DNA of 62,793 bases, from positions 1 to 62,793 of the forward strand of contig DNUE01000036.1 in NCBI GenBank assembly GCA_003508005.1, read 5' to 3'. The stretch is from Desulfobulbaceae bacterium. GTDB taxonomy: Bacteria; Desulfobacterota; Desulfobulbia; Desulfobulbales; Desulfobulbaceae. Under the pieces are notes generated by a model. The model was given only the letters and a program-made list of their open reading frames with translations, did not search any database and was not told where the DNA came from. Below, in pieces: positions 37,946-47,499 of this stretch. The position numbers were made by a program, and so were the translations under genes. Each line of letters starts with the position of its first letter. Position 1 is the stretch's first letter.

Positions 37946-38824
37946 TTATTGAGCCGTAAACCGTAAGGTCATCCCGGAAACTCCGGGCGTGACGCATTCT
38001 CCCAGGGCATTCCGGAGGACGGCAACGACCTGCTTGCCCGTGCAGTGGCAGGGAATGATGCTGTCCGGCTTCAGGGTCTGCAGTTCATTGATGGTTTGCT
38101 CCAAGCGGTCTTGGTTTGCCTCTGCAAGGTGAAGGCCGCCGATGATGGAGCGAATCCTTGCCCCGTTGGTGAGGCGGCGGATGTGGCGTAGCGTGTTCAC
38201 CAACCCGGCGTGGCAGCAACCGACGCAAACCACCAGCCCCTTGCCTGTCTGAATCCAGAGGGCAAGATCGTCGTCGATCCGATCCGCGCGCTTCCCGTCC
38301 GGGTCGAGATAAAACGGGCCTCCCGGGTCTTCGTAGTCTGTTTCCCGGGGAATGGGTCCGGTCAGCCCGAGGTGTTCAGTCAGCAGCATCGGCCGTTGCA
38401 GCCAGTGAAGGCGGGACTCCGGCAGCCGATCCAATGCGGCCATCGATTTACGGGGCATCTGGATCGACCTGGACTGGCCGTTGCGTCTTGCATAGCGCGG
38501 CTGGATCACCCCCGGATGGCAGTAAATGTCAACTTTTCCGGCAATATTCAACAGTTCTGCCATCGCCCCGGTGTGGTCATAATGCCCATGGCTCAGCACG
38601 AGCCTTCTTGTTGTGCCGAGATCCACGCCGAGTTTTCGCGCGTTGGCTTTCAATGCGGTTCCCTTGCCTGTGTCGAAGAGGATCGATTGGCCTGCGGTTT
38701 CAATCCACAATGAAAGGCCATGCTCGGCAACAAGCCCCGGGCCGGCATCGTTGTCGACCAGAATCGTGATCGCCGTGACCCAGTCCTGTTTGGAAGGGGC
38801 CTTTTCTTTCGACTTTGCCGTCAT
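37946..38824 (-). CDS. MBL-fold metallo-hydrolase (beta-RFAP-synthase-like group)
   Basis: 292 residues. The metal site LSHGHYDHTGA (HxHxDH, near residue 76) and later HCTGK fit a metallo-beta-lactamase fold. The opening VTAITILVDNDAGPGLVAEHGLSLW and ILFDTGKG pattern matches the group annotated as 7,8-dihydropterin-6-methyl-4-(beta-D-ribofuranosyl)aminobenzene phosphate synthase-like. The start at 38824 follows GGAGGAAGGGG; a longer frame runs into the caspase relic and is false. Substrate unknown. It lies just downstream of the relic and may have been co-transcribed with it. Confidence 0.82.
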   Translation of the reverse strand: MTAKSKEKAPSKQDWVTAITILVDNDAGPGLVAEHGLSLWIETAGQSILFDTGKGTALKANARKLGVDLGTTRRLVLSHGHYDHTGAMAELLNIAGKVDIYCHPGVIQPRYARRNGQSRSIQMPRKSMAALDRLPESRLHWLQRPMLLTEHLGLTGPIPRETDYEDPGGPFYLDPDGKRADRIDDDLALWIQTGKGLVVCVGCCHAGLVNTLRHIRRLTNGARIRSIIGGLHLAEANQDRLEQTINELQTLKPDSIIPCHCTGKQVVAVLRNALGECVTPGVSGMTLRFTAQ

Positions 38825-38902
38825 GCTTCCCCTTCCTCCCGGCCCGGGTCGCCATCGCTTAACGCCAGAATGGGCTTGATGTTCTCCACCACCCCGATCA
38901 CC

Positions 38903-39249
38903 TGGACCAACTGGTCCGTTTCCGTGGCCGTCATCGCCGCTTGCTTCCTGAACTGGCCGGGAAGGTCGGCGGCCGTTTCCGCGCCGGCTGTCTCCCCGGC
39001 ATCTTTCCCGGCAAGGGCAAAGACAAAGTCGCCTTTGTCCAGGATTTGTCCGGGACCTGTTCGTCCTCGCCGTCCGAGGTGATGAACTGGCGAACCGGCC
39101 TGGCGGTCTTGTAGCTGATGTCTTGCTTTGATGCGCACCAGGCCACGGGCAGCATCCGTTGGCGGGGCCGAAGCCCATGACGGCAAGCTGAAGGCCACGA
39201 GCAGAGAAGCCAGAGCGAACCATGTCAGCATGCCAAAAAGTGGCTTCAT
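38903..39249 (-). pseudogene. Internally deleted copy of the caspase-family gene
   Basis: It starts with MKPLFGMLTWFALASL and a signal-like segment ending AARGLVRIKA, equivalent to residues 1-45 of the intact caspase gene. It then jumps to KTARPVRQFIT (about residue 215) in a shifted frame, then to LDKGDFVFALAG and QFRKQAAMTATETDQLVQ (about residues 290-337). The latter stretches are nearly identical in DNA to 30806-30948 and 31107-31196, so two internal deletions removed the catalytic His, Cys and EF-hand. A ribosome site (GGAGACCC) remains. It cannot encode a functional protease. Confidence 0.82.
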
Positions 39250-39532
39250 GGATGGGTCTCCCTGCATTCGGGTCAAGGGATTAATACAGCATAATTAATT
39301 ATACCAGAATACAGGAAGATAGGTGAAGGTATTTCTCGAAGAATGTTGATAACCTCGCATAAAGTCAAAACACTGAGCATCCGCGACTGAGATTTCAACA
39401 AGTTGCAATGCTTGCCGGCGTCAGTCCCTCACTTTTTGCGAGGCTGACAATATTTATGCCGCTGAATATAAGCGAAGGGGCGAGGTTTGTGGCTGCCAGG
39501 CCTGGCCATCGAGGCCGCCATGATGGTTTTAC

Positions 39533-40441
39533 TCAGCGCGCCGGAGATTCTGGCAGGGATTTGTCCTCTGCATGGCTCAACCGCTTGAGGATGAAGTTCT
39601 GCTCACCGTTGCCGCTACGGCCGAGCCGGTCGCTGATCCGCCACTCTACCCGGACGCTGATGCCCTCGCGTAAGGCTGCCGCTACGGCCGGACGAAGCAC
39701 CACGGTCATGTCGAAGCCCGTGCGGAAATACTCCCCCCGGATTTCCCGGCCGGCCGCATCGAGCAGGCGAATTGCCTGGACGCTCACCGGGCGGTCGAAA
39801 TTGATGAAGATCTCTTCCGGACCCTCCGTGTCCATTTCCCAGTTTCCGCCTACCATGAGCGGCAGTGGCGATCCCGCCGGCGCTATCCGCCCGGGGTCAT
39901 GGCGGAAGCCGCCCACAGGCATCTCCGCCAGTGACACACCGGCAACGGTGATGAATACCCGGTTGATTTCTTCGAATTGCAGGGCGGTTTCCACTACCGA
40001 GGCGAGGATTCCACGGAAACCCGGTGAATCCTGGTCAACCCCGGGCACAACCAGATCGATGGTGACGCTCTCGCCGGCCTGGGCGGTTACCCTGATGGTG
40101 CTGCCAGGCGGAAAAGGGTTTTGCAGGCTGCTGTGGGGAGGAAACTCCAAATCGCGGAAAGGGAGCGCCGCCAGCAGATGGGCAAGTTGCTCTTTCTCGC
40201 GAAAGATGAACAGGGGAACAGCCCGCAACCTGTCCGGCTCGCCAGCCAGGGGGAAATAGCCGACGCGCGCGAAGCAGGTTCCCTGTTCCGGTGTGGGCGG
40301 CTCCCCGAAATGGGTACGATATGCGGCATTGGCCTTAACCGAACCGGTCGGCACGGCCGGGCTGCCGGGCTCTTTGCAGCCCGTCAGCGCCAGCAGAACG
40401 GCCAGGGAGATAAGCGACAGGGCAAAGCGGCACGGGTTCAT
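39533..40441 (-). CDS. GerMN-domain lipoprotein
   Basis: 302 residues with a lipobox (LLALTGC), so membrane anchored. After a short linker, residues about 60-165 resemble a GerMN (spore-germination type) domain: LFIFREKEQL, LLAALPF..., FPPGSTIRVTAQAGESVTID and ETALQFEEINRVFITV. The rest (about 175-290) is a beta-rich Ig-like module. Function unknown; such lipoproteins occur in many non-sporulating bacteria. The start at 40441 is preferred for a proper signal. It lies 36 bases after the Met/His-rich gene, at the distal end of the metal-efflux operon. Confidence 0.72.
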   Translation of the reverse strand: MNPCRFALSLISLAVLLALTGCKEPGSPAVPTGSVKANAAYRTHFGEPPTPEQGTCFARVGYFPLAGEPDRLRAVPLFIFREKEQLAHLLAALPFRDLEFPPHSSLQNPFPPGSTIRVTAQAGESVTIDLVVPGVDQDSPGFRGILASVVETALQFEEINRVFITVAGVSLAEMPVGGFRHDPGRIAPAGSPLPLMVGGNWEMDTEGPEEIFINFDRPVSVQAIRLLDAAGREIRGEYFRTGFDMTVVLRPAVAAALREGISVRVEWRISDRLGRSGNGEQNFILKRLSHAEDKSLPESPAR

Positions 40442-40477
40442 TATTTTCCGCTTGTGCAACGCCGCTGCATGCACAAT

Positions 40478-40948
40478 TTATTTAAGTTCGTAGCTGAACT
40501 CAAACTGGCGGGTTTTGCCATCCATCAGCCGGGTGCCGATGGTGAATTTATACAGCCCCACCGCCCCGAGAACGATATCCGCACCAAAGTGGCCCCCCAT
40601 GCCCATCAGAGAAATTGGAGCGGATTCAACATTGTCAGGCCCTTTGATTTTAAGGGCCGCCGTTCCCTTTTCCACGGTTTTGCCGGTTCCGGTCTCCTGG
40701 AACTGAAACATGAGGTGGTGGGTCTCCTGCATGCCCATCCTGGCCATGGCCGTCTTGACATCGTTGAGCTGCGCCTCGGCCTTGACCCCGTCCACGACCT
40801 GGTCGCCGAGCATGATCATCTGTCCTTGCTCCATGGCCATCTCGTGCCCTCCGGGAGTTGCCCCATGTTCATGGGTGGCGGCCATGGAGGCCGGTGTCAT
40901 GAGTGCCAGGGACAGGAGGGCAAGCAACAGCAAGTAATTTGTTTTCAT
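40478..40948 (-). CDS. Exported Met/His-rich protein of the efflux operon
   Basis: 156 residues; signal peptide to about 24 (MTPASMA). The mature N-terminus is rich in His and Met (HEHGATPGGHEMAMEQGQMI), then a beta-rich domain (MQETHHLMFQFQETGTG, GLYKFTIGTRL) ends in FEFSYELK. Met and His clusters suit Cu(I)/Ag(I) binding. The family is not recognised beyond a loose likeness to YtkA-type periplasmic proteins. AAGGAG precedes the ATG at 40948. Located 175 bases after cusA, it may deliver or buffer metal for the pump. Confidence 0.72.
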   Translation of the reverse strand: MKTNYLLLLALLSLALMTPASMAATHEHGATPGGHEMAMEQGQMIMLGDQVVDGVKAEAQLNDVKTAMARMGMQETHHLMFQFQETGTGKTVEKGTAALKIKGPDNVESAPISLMGMGGHFGADIVLGAVGLYKFTIGTRLMDGKTRQFEFSYELK

Positions 40949-41123
40949 GGGTATTCTCCTTAGATGTTTGTTTGTCCGGTCGTAGCGCTGAAATCGGCAA
41001 AGTTTTCCGTCATGATAAGTGTTCGGCAAAGTCGCAAAAAGGGCGATTTCGACGCCGGCAAGCTCTAGAGCATATTGAAATCGCTGTGGAGGGTGGTCAG
41101 CGTTTTGACTTGTTGCGAGCTTG

Positions 41124-44100
41124 TCATGTTTCATGGATGTCCGTCTCGCTGGTGGGAGTAGCGTTTTTTTCCAGGCCTCGCACCCGCCACAGATAGAAAA
41201 TAACGGGATAGACCAGCAGCTCCATGATCCCGGAGGTGACCACCCCGCCCACCATCGGCGCAGCGATGCGCTTCATCACGTCGGCGCCGGTGCCGTGGCT
41301 CCACATGATGGGGAGTAAACCGGCGATGATGACCGAAATGGTCATGATCTTGGGCCTGATGCGTTTCACCGCGCCGTGATGGATCGCCTGTTTAAGGTCG
41401 CCCAGGGTCCGCATCCGGCCGTTTTTCTGCCAGCGCTGGTGGGCAAGGTCGAGATAGAGGAGCATGACTACCCCGGTCTCGGCGTCCAGTCCGGCCAGGG
41501 CGATCACCCCGACCCAGACCGCGATGGAGGTGTTGTAGCCGAGCAGGTAGAGGTACCAGAAGGCGCCGATCAGGGAAAAGGGCACGGCCAGGAAGACAAT
41601 GCCGGTCTTGACCAGGCTCCTGGTATTGACGTAGATGATGACGAAGATGATCAGAATGGTCAGGGGGATGGCCAGGGTCAGCCGCTCCCTCGCCTTCTCC
41701 ATGTACTCGAACTGGCCGCTCCAGACGATATTGTAGCCGGTGGGCAGCTTTACCCGCTCCTCCACGGCCTGGCGGGCATTTTTGACATAGGTGCCGAGGT
41801 CAATGCCCTTTATGTCCACATAGACCCAGGCAGTACGGCGGGAATTCTCGGTCTTGATGCTGTCAGGGTCATTGGTGAAGGAGAACGACCCCAACTGGTT
41901 CAGCGGGATATGCCGACCGCCGGGGCCCGGCACCAGCACCCGGCCCAGGGCATCGAGATCGCTGCGGAAGTCGCGGTCATAGCGGACGTTGACTGAATAG
42001 CGCTCCAGCCCCTCCACCGTCTCGGTGACGCCCATTCCCCCAACCACGGTCTGGATGATCTCCTGGATGTCGGCCACGGCGATGCCGTAGCGGGCCGCGG
42101 CCTGGCGGTCAATCCGGTAATCGAGATAAGAACCGCCCACGGAACGCTCGGCAATGGCGGAGAGCGTGCCGGGCACGGTGCCGACCACCGCCTCCACCTG
42201 CTGGCCGATTTCGCTGAGCGTTGCCAGGTTCTCCCCCATGATCTTGATCCCCACCGGGGTCTTGATACCGGTGGAGAGCATGTCGATGCGGGTTTTGATC
42301 GGCATGGTCCAGGCGTTGGTCAGCCCGGGAAACTGGATGGCGCGGTTTAATTCATCAACGAGCTGTTCGGGAGTGATCGGTTTTGCCTCAGGCCAGAGGC
42401 GGACGAACGGCCACTTGGCCCACGCCGTCCACTCAGGCCAGCCGGAGTAGAAGCGCTTGACAGGCATCTTTCGCCACTCCCCTTCCGGTTTCAGCATGAT
42501 GGTGGTCTCGATCATCATCATCGGCGCCGGATCGGTGGCGGTCTCGGCCCGGCCGATCTTGCCGAAGACTCTTTCCACCTCGGGGAACTGGCGGATGATC
42601 CGGTCGGTCTGCTGCAGAAGCTCCTTGGCCTTGGTCACCGACAGACCGGGTAAGGTGGTGGGCATATACAGGAGATCGCCTTCGTACAGGGGCGGCATGA
42701 ACTCAGACCCCATCCTGGACAGTGGCCAGATGATGGAGAGCATGGCCGCCAGGGCGAGTGCCAGGGTGGCCAGCCGCCACTTTAGGACCAGGTCGACCAC
42801 CGGGTGGTAGAGACGGATGAGCAGGCGGTTGAGCGGATTGGCGTGTTCCGGCCTGATCTTGCCGCGGATGAACCAGCCCATGAGGACAGGGACGAGGGTG
42901 ATGGAGAGCAGGGCTGCGGCGCCCATGGCATAGGTCTTGGTGAAGGCCAGGGGCTTGAACAGCCGACCCGATTGCTCCTGCAGGGTGAAGACCGGCAGAA
43001 AGGAGACGGTGATGACCAAGAGCGAGTAGAAGAGGGTAGGCCCAACCTCCTTGGCCGCGTCCTGGATGATCTGCCAGTGCGGTTTTTTGCCCCGGTCCCG
43101 CTCCAGATGCTTGTGGGCGTTTTCGATCATGATGATGGCCGCGTCGATCATGGCGCCGATGGCGATGGCGATGCCGCCGAGGCTCATAATGTTGGCGTTG
43201 GTCCCCTGTGCATACATGATGACAAAGGCCATCAGGATCGCCACCGGCAGGGTGACAATAGCGACAAAGGCGCTCGGCAGGTGGAACAGAAAGAGCATGG
43301 TGACCAGGGCGACCACGATGCTTTCCTCCAGCAGTTTCTCCTTGAGGGTGGCCACCGCCCGCTCGATCAGCCCGGAGCGGTCGTAGACGGTCCTGATGGT
43401 GACGCCTTCGGGCAGGCCGGCCTCCAGTTCCTTGAGCTTTTGCTTGACGTTGGCAATGGTCTTGAGGGCGTTCTCGCCGAAGCGCATGACAATGATGCCG
43501 CCCACCGTCTCTCCCCGGCCGTCCAGTTCGGCCACGCCGCGCCGCATCTCAGGGCCTATGCGCACCTCGGCCAGGTCGCGTACCAGGATCGGGGTGCCGG
43601 TGGGTGTGGTCATCACCACGATGTCGCGGATATTCTCCACCGATTTGATGTAGCCGTAGCTGCGGATGACGTACTCGGTCTCGGCATTTTCGATGGCGCC
43701 GCCGCCGACATCAAGGTTGTTGCGCTGAATCGCCATCATCAGATCGCTGACGGCGATGTTGTAGGCGAGCAGCTTGTTGGGGTCCACCGCCACCTGATAC
43801 TGTTTGACGAAGCCCCCCAGGCTCGCCACCTCGGAAACCCCTTCCAGGGAGGTCAGCTCGTAGCGCAGATACCAGTCCTGGATGGAGCGCAGCTCCTGGA
43901 GATTATGCCGATCGCTCTCCAGGGCATATTCAAAGACCCAGCCCACGCCGGTGGCGTCCGGCCCCAGAACCGGTGTCACCCCCTTGGGCAGCTGGCCGCT
44001 GACATAATTCAGGTATTCGAGGACCCGGGAACGGGCCCAGTAGATGTCGGTGCCATCCTCAAAGATGATGTAGACAAAGGAGTAGCCGAAAAAGGAATAG

Positions 44101-44351
44101 CCGCGTACCACCTTGCTCCCCGGCACCGAAAGCATCTTGGTGGTCAGGGGGTAGGTGACCTGGTCTTCCACCACCTGCGGCGCCTGGCCCGGATACTGGG
44201 TATAGACGATCACCTGAACGTCGGAGAGATCAGGAATGGCGTCCAGCGGGATATTTTTCAGGGCATAGACGCCGCCGGTAACGACAAAGATTGCCACCAG
44301 CACGACCATGAACTTGTTGCGGATCGACCAGTCTATGATTTTTTCAAGCAT
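41124..44351 (-). CDS. cusA: CusA/CzcA-type heavy-metal efflux RND pump
   Basis: 1075 residues, the normal size of HME-RND inner-membrane pumps, with twelve helices and two large periplasmic loops. Conserved segments include IDWSIRNKFMVVLVAIF at the start, GAMIDAAIIMIENAHKHLE in the fourth-helix region and AGLDAETGVVMLLYLD late on, the last closer to CusA/SilA (Cu/Ag) than to CzcA. It takes metal from the periplasm or cytosol and drives it with protons through the adaptor and outer-membrane channel encoded upstream. Cu(I)/Ag(I) is inferred from this and from the Met-rich neighbour. Confidence 0.93.
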   Translation of the reverse strand: MLEKIIDWSIRNKFMVVLVAIFVVTGGVYALKNIPLDAIPDLSDVQVIVYTQYPGQAPQVVEDQVTYPLTTKMLSVPGSKVVRGYSFFGYSFVYIIFEDGTDIYWARSRVLEYLNYVSGQLPKGVTPVLGPDATGVGWVFEYALESDRHNLQELRSIQDWYLRYELTSLEGVSEVASLGGFVKQYQVAVDPNKLLAYNIAVSDLMMAIQRNNLDVGGGAIENAETEYVIRSYGYIKSVENIRDIVVMTTPTGTPILVRDLAEVRIGPEMRRGVAELDGRGETVGGIIVMRFGENALKTIANVKQKLKELEAGLPEGVTIRTVYDRSGLIERAVATLKEKLLEESIVVALVTMLFLFHLPSAFVAIVTLPVAILMAFVIMYAQGTNANIMSLGGIAIAIGAMIDAAIIMIENAHKHLERDRGKKPHWQIIQDAAKEVGPTLFYSLLVITVSFLPVFTLQEQSGRLFKPLAFTKTYAMGAAALLSITLVPVLMGWFIRGKIRPEHANPLNRLLIRLYHPVVDLVLKWRLATLALALAAMLSIIWPLSRMGSEFMPPLYEGDLLYMPTTLPGLSVTKAKELLQQTDRIIRQFPEVERVFGKIGRAETATDPAPMMMIETTIMLKPEGEWRKMPVKRFYSGWPEWTAWAKWPFVRLWPEAKPITPEQLVDELNRAIQFPGLTNAWTMPIKTRIDMLSTGIKTPVGIKIMGENLATLSEIGQQVEAVVGTVPGTLSAIAERSVGGSYLDYRIDRQAAARYGIAVADIQEIIQTVVGGMGVTETVEGLERYSVNVRYDRDFRSDLDALGRVLVPGPGGRHIPLNQLGSFSFTNDPDSIKTENSRRTAWVYVDIKGIDLGTYVKNARQAVEERVKLPTGYNIVWSGQFEYMEKARERLTLAIPLTILIIFVIIYVNTRSLVKTGIVFLAVPFSLIGAFWYLYLLGYNTSIAVWVGVIALAGLDAETGVVMLLYLDLAHQRWQKNGRMRTLGDLKQAIHHGAVKRIRPKIMTISVIIAGLLPIMWSHGTGADVMKRIAAPMVGGVVTSGIMELLVYPVIFYLWRVRGLEKNATPTSETDIHET

Positions 44352-44393
44352 GCACGATACCTGCAGCTGCTGGGGACGCTGCCTCTGCTTCGG

Positions 44394-45743
44394 TTATTTG
44401 AAAAGATCCTCCAGATTTTCCTTTTTTTCCGCTGGGGCAGGCCCCCCGGCCTCGTGCTGGGTCATCTTTTGGATCGCCTCGCGCAGCTTGCTCTCCGAGT
44501 CGAGCATGAACTGGGCTGAGGTGACAACCTGCTCTCCCTCCTGCAACCCTTCCAGTACCTGCACATACCCGTTTTCGTCGCTGACGCCGGTCTTCACCTG
44601 CCGCGGTGCAAAGCGGCCCTCGCCCAGCGCGACAAACACCGTTTGCCCCTTTCCCGAGTTGAGCACGGCGTTGCCGGGCAGGGCCAGGGCGCTGGTGATG
44701 GTGCCGGCCTCGATACTGACATTGGTGTACATGTCGGGTTTGAGTTCAAGCCCGGGGTTGACGAGTTCGATGCGCGCCTTGACTGTGCGGGTCTCGCCGG
44801 AGACATAGGGGTAGATAAAGGTGATTGTTCCCTGCAATGCCTTGCCGGGAGCGAAGGGGAGCGCCACTGTCGCAGGCAGGCCGACCTTGACCCATGGCTG
44901 CTCATACTCGTAGATATCGGCGTTGACCCAGACCTTGGAGATGTCGGAGATTTTCAGCAGCTCCATGCCGCTCATGACGCGCATTCCTTCCACCACCGGT
45001 TTATCAGTGACTATGCCCTGGTAGGGACTGTACAGGGTCAAGGTTTTGCGCACCTGCCGGCTTTTTTCGAGCTCCCTGATCTGCTGGTCGCTGATGTCCC
45101 AGTACTTGAGCCGGGTGCGGGACGCATCCAGCAGCCGGCGCGCTCCGGCCGCGGTTTCGGCGTAGGAGGCTCCGGCCAGGCGATTGCTGGTTTCCAGGGC
45201 CAGCAGGTACTCCTGCTGCGCCGCCACCAGGTCGGGGCTGTAAATCTCCATCAGGGGCTGTCCCTTATGTACCATTTGGCCGGTTTCGTTGATCTGGAGA
45301 CGATCGATCCAGCCCTCGATTTTGCTGTTGACCGAATACTGGCTCGGCTCTTCATAGGTCACCAGGCCGACGGTGCGGATGGTGCGGCTCAGGTTCCGCC
45401 GCTCCACGGCTGCGGTGCGGATGCCTATGTTCTGGGAGGTGACGGGGTCGATTACGATCTGGCCGGGGGCGCCTTCTCCTCCCTGCGGAGCCAGGGATCC
45501 TGCGCCTGACTTTATGGGGGTGAGTTCCATGCCGCAGATGGGGCAAAGGCCCGGCTCATCCCTGATAATAAAAGGATGCATGCTGCAGGTGTACTGAACT
45601 TTTGCCTCTGCCGCCGGTTCGCTGACCGATGCGGCATCCCTGGCCGGGCCGGCATGGCGGCCGCCGACAAAGAAGCCGAGGCCCAGGGCTGCGGCTACGG
45701 CGACAACAATCATCAACCCTTTCATTGTACTGGACAATTTCAT
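44394..45743 (-). CDS. CusB-like RND periplasmic adaptor with metal-binding domain
   Basis: 449 residues. An N-terminal membrane anchor (about 9-28) is followed by a heavy-metal-binding domain (YTCSMHPFIIRDEPGLCPIC at about 50-69, then GMEL), then a membrane-fusion-protein body with GWIDRLQINETGQMVHKGQP, lipoyl and barrel segments and a helical hairpin (AGASYAETAAGARRLL). It links the CusA trimer to the TolC channel and hands over metal; the Cys/Met-containing extra domain supports a copper-group substrate. It starts 18 bases after the TolC-like gene. Confidence 0.9.
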   Translation of the reverse strand: MKLSSTMKGLMIVVAVAAALGLGFFVGGRHAGPARDAASVSEPAAEAKVQYTCSMHPFIIRDEPGLCPICGMELTPIKSGAGSLAPQGGEGAPGQIVIDPVTSQNIGIRTAAVERRNLSRTIRTVGLVTYEEPSQYSVNSKIEGWIDRLQINETGQMVHKGQPLMEIYSPDLVAAQQEYLLALETSNRLAGASYAETAAGARRLLDASRTRLKYWDISDQQIRELEKSRQVRKTLTLYSPYQGIVTDKPVVEGMRVMSGMELLKISDISKVWVNADIYEYEQPWVKVGLPATVALPFAPGKALQGTITFIYPYVSGETRTVKARIELVNPGLELKPDMYTNVSIEAGTITSALALPGNAVLNSGKGQTVFVALGEGRFAPRQVKTGVSDENGYVQVLEGLQEGEQVVTSAQFMLDSESKLREAIQKMTQHEAGGPAPAEKKENLEDLFK

Positions 45744-45761
45744 CCCTTTGGTCTCCAGTCC

Positions 45762-47054
45762 TTATGGCAGCGCCTGGCCGATGGTGGCTTCAAGGACGGC
45801 AAGCTGCATCTGGTGGTCGGCTATTGCTTCGATGCCTTCGCGTTCGAAATTAAAAAGAGCAGTCTGGCTGTCGAGCACGGCCGGAAAATCGGCTTTCCCA
45901 GAGCCATAGGCGGCCATGGCCGCTTGCAGGGACTGGTCGGCCTGGGGAATGATGCTCTGCGTGTATAGTGAGGCCAGTCGCTTTGCCCGATCCAGCCGGG
46001 CCAGCGCGTCGGCGATTCCCTGGCGGATCTGATTGATCGCCATATCGCGTTCCGCCTGGGCCATGCGGATCTCGGCCCCGGCCTCGGCCACCATGGCATG
46101 ACGGCGGTCGCGCTGCACCGGCAGATTGAAGGTCACGCCAGCGGCGTACATATCGTCGCCCGGCTCATCCATGGCCGGATCGCGCTGCATATATTCCAGG
46201 GTGAAGGTTGCGTCAGGGTAAAATTCTTTTTCCGCCAGAGCTTGCGCTGCTTTGGCTCGCTCTTCCGCGGCGGCAATTTCCTTGAGGCGGGGCCTGTTGG
46301 TGATGGCGAACTCCTCCAGTTGCGCGGCATCCAACGGCAGAGCCGTCAGTTCCAGGGGGGCGGCGGGAGTGATCTTTGTGTCGGCCGGCCAGAATCGCAG
46401 GATGTTGAGGGAGATTTCCAGGCTGCGGCGCTGCTGGCCAAGGGATATGCGCATTTCTTCCATCTTGGAACGCTCCACCTGGGCCTTGAGCACATCCTGC
46501 AGCAATCCCTGGCCCACGCTATAGAGCGTTTCGCTCAGCCGGTTCAGATCGTCGAGCACGCCGATGTTTTTTTCCACGATTTCCAGGGACCGGTCGATGA
46601 ACAGAAGCTGGTACCAGGCTTCCTTGACCATCCTGGTCAACTCGATTTTGCGTTCCTCCAGAATCCAGCGGGACACCTCGGCATCCTGCCGGGCAACTTC
46701 GCGCTGCAGGCCCCGTTTGCCGAAAAAAGGCACGGTCTGACTCACGCCGATCACTTTGGCGGTCATCACGTCCCGGTCAAAGGCCAGGGGGTCGCGGATC
46801 AGCAGATTCTGAGCGCGCAGCATGAACATGGGGTCTTCCAGAGAGCCTGCCTGGTGCGCCTGCTGGATAAAGGCCTCCCAGCGGGCTTCATTCACCTTGA
46901 GTTCAGGATTCTGGTCCAGCGCCTGGCTGATGATCAGGTCAAGCGACTGAGGGGGAGCTGCTGCTCCTTCCTCGGCCTTGCCTTTCCCGGCAGAAAAAGG
47001 AAATATTATGAAAAAAAGGATGACAGTTGCTGCAAATTTCTGGGGGGCGGCCAT
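45762..47054 (-). CDS. TolC-family outer-membrane channel of the efflux system
   Basis: About 430 residues with a signal peptide (MAAPQKFAATVILFFIIFPF, then AGKGKAE). Two TolC repeats are visible, with LDLIISQALDQNPELKVNEA at the start and the internal partner beginning ELEEFAITNRPRLKEI, both with long coiled-coil helices. The start at 47054 is chosen for AAGGAG upstream; the longer frame to 47111 adds 19 residues that are not signal-like. It forms the exit duct of the CusABC-type system; first gene of the minus-strand operon. Confidence 0.9.
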   Translation of the reverse strand: MAAPQKFAATVILFFIIFPFSAGKGKAEEGAAAPPQSLDLIISQALDQNPELKVNEARWEAFIQQAHQAGSLEDPMFMLRAQNLLIRDPLAFDRDVMTAKVIGVSQTVPFFGKRGLQREVARQDAEVSRWILEERKIELTRMVKEAWYQLLFIDRSLEIVEKNIGVLDDLNRLSETLYSVGQGLLQDVLKAQVERSKMEEMRISLGQQRRSLEISLNILRFWPADTKITPAAPLELTALPLDAAQLEEFAITNRPRLKEIAAAEERAKAAQALAEKEFYPDATFTLEYMQRDPAMDEPGDDMYAAGVTFNLPVQRDRRHAMVAEAGAEIRMAQAERDMAINQIRQGIADALARLDRAKRLASLYTQSIIPQADQSLQAAMAAYGSGKADFPAVLDSQTALFNFEREGIEAIADHQMQLAVLEATIGQALP

Positions 47055-47284
47055 GATCGTCTTCTCCTTCAAGAACAGGAATTTGAGCGGATGCCACCAG
47101 TTTCGCATCATGATGATGCCATCTGCGAACTACACGGATCGAACTTGTATACCAAGCCTCTTCAATATAAGATTGTGGTTCATTATTAGTGTACTACAAT
47201 GTCGGCGCAAAGAAAAATTAATTGTCCGACTTTTGAAATACGGAAAAAAATTTTCTTTGGCGGCACAGCTTGAGTGTATCCGTT

Positions 47285-47327
47285 TATCCGGATATTTATT
47301 GACAATGGAACAGACCATCCGTTTATG
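47285..47327 (+). promoter_or_regulatory. Promoter and palindrome of the dead ars unit
   Basis: -35 TTGACA (47299-47304) and a -10-like TTTATG (47322-47327) are 17 bases apart. The 10-bp palindrome TATCCGGATA (47285-47294) lies just upstream, and TATCCGTTTAT and CATCCGTTTAT half-like copies flank it. This may be the old ArsR-type operator. The genes it served are now broken. Confidence 0.45.
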
Positions 47328-47355
47328 CAAGGCATTGACCTAATCGATCCGGCTG

Positions 47356-47499
47356 CTCATCCTGGCCCTGCTCGATCAGGGTGAACTCTGTGTCCGCGCC
47401 CTGATCGGGGCCAGCAATTTCTTTGAATAGGCGGTGGCCACCGCCATTGCCCTGTACGGGCCGGGTTCCGGGGCAGCCCTGGCCACGGTGTAGGGTGTG
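47356..47499 (+). pseudogene. Remnant of an ACR3-type arsenite permease (C-terminal part)
   Basis: Reading in one frame gives LCVRALIGASNFFE, a stop, AVATAIALYGPGSGAALATV, a second stop, then GVL. GASNFFELAVA... and SGAALATVVGVL are the signature late segments of ACR3 arsenite exporters. Two in-frame stop codons, no start and only about 48 codons remain, and it runs directly into an arsC relic where the end of acr3 and the start of arsC should be. A deletion has joined the two genes. Confidence 0.72.

Noticed and set aside
37946..39223. 425-residue MBL protein including the caspase relic
   Set aside because: The first 132 residues are out-of-frame relic sequence; the true start at 38824 has GGAGGAAGGGG.
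42804..44519. 571-residue plus-strand frame opposite cusA
   Set aside because: Antisense shadow of the RND pump; no ribosome site and no recognisable domain.
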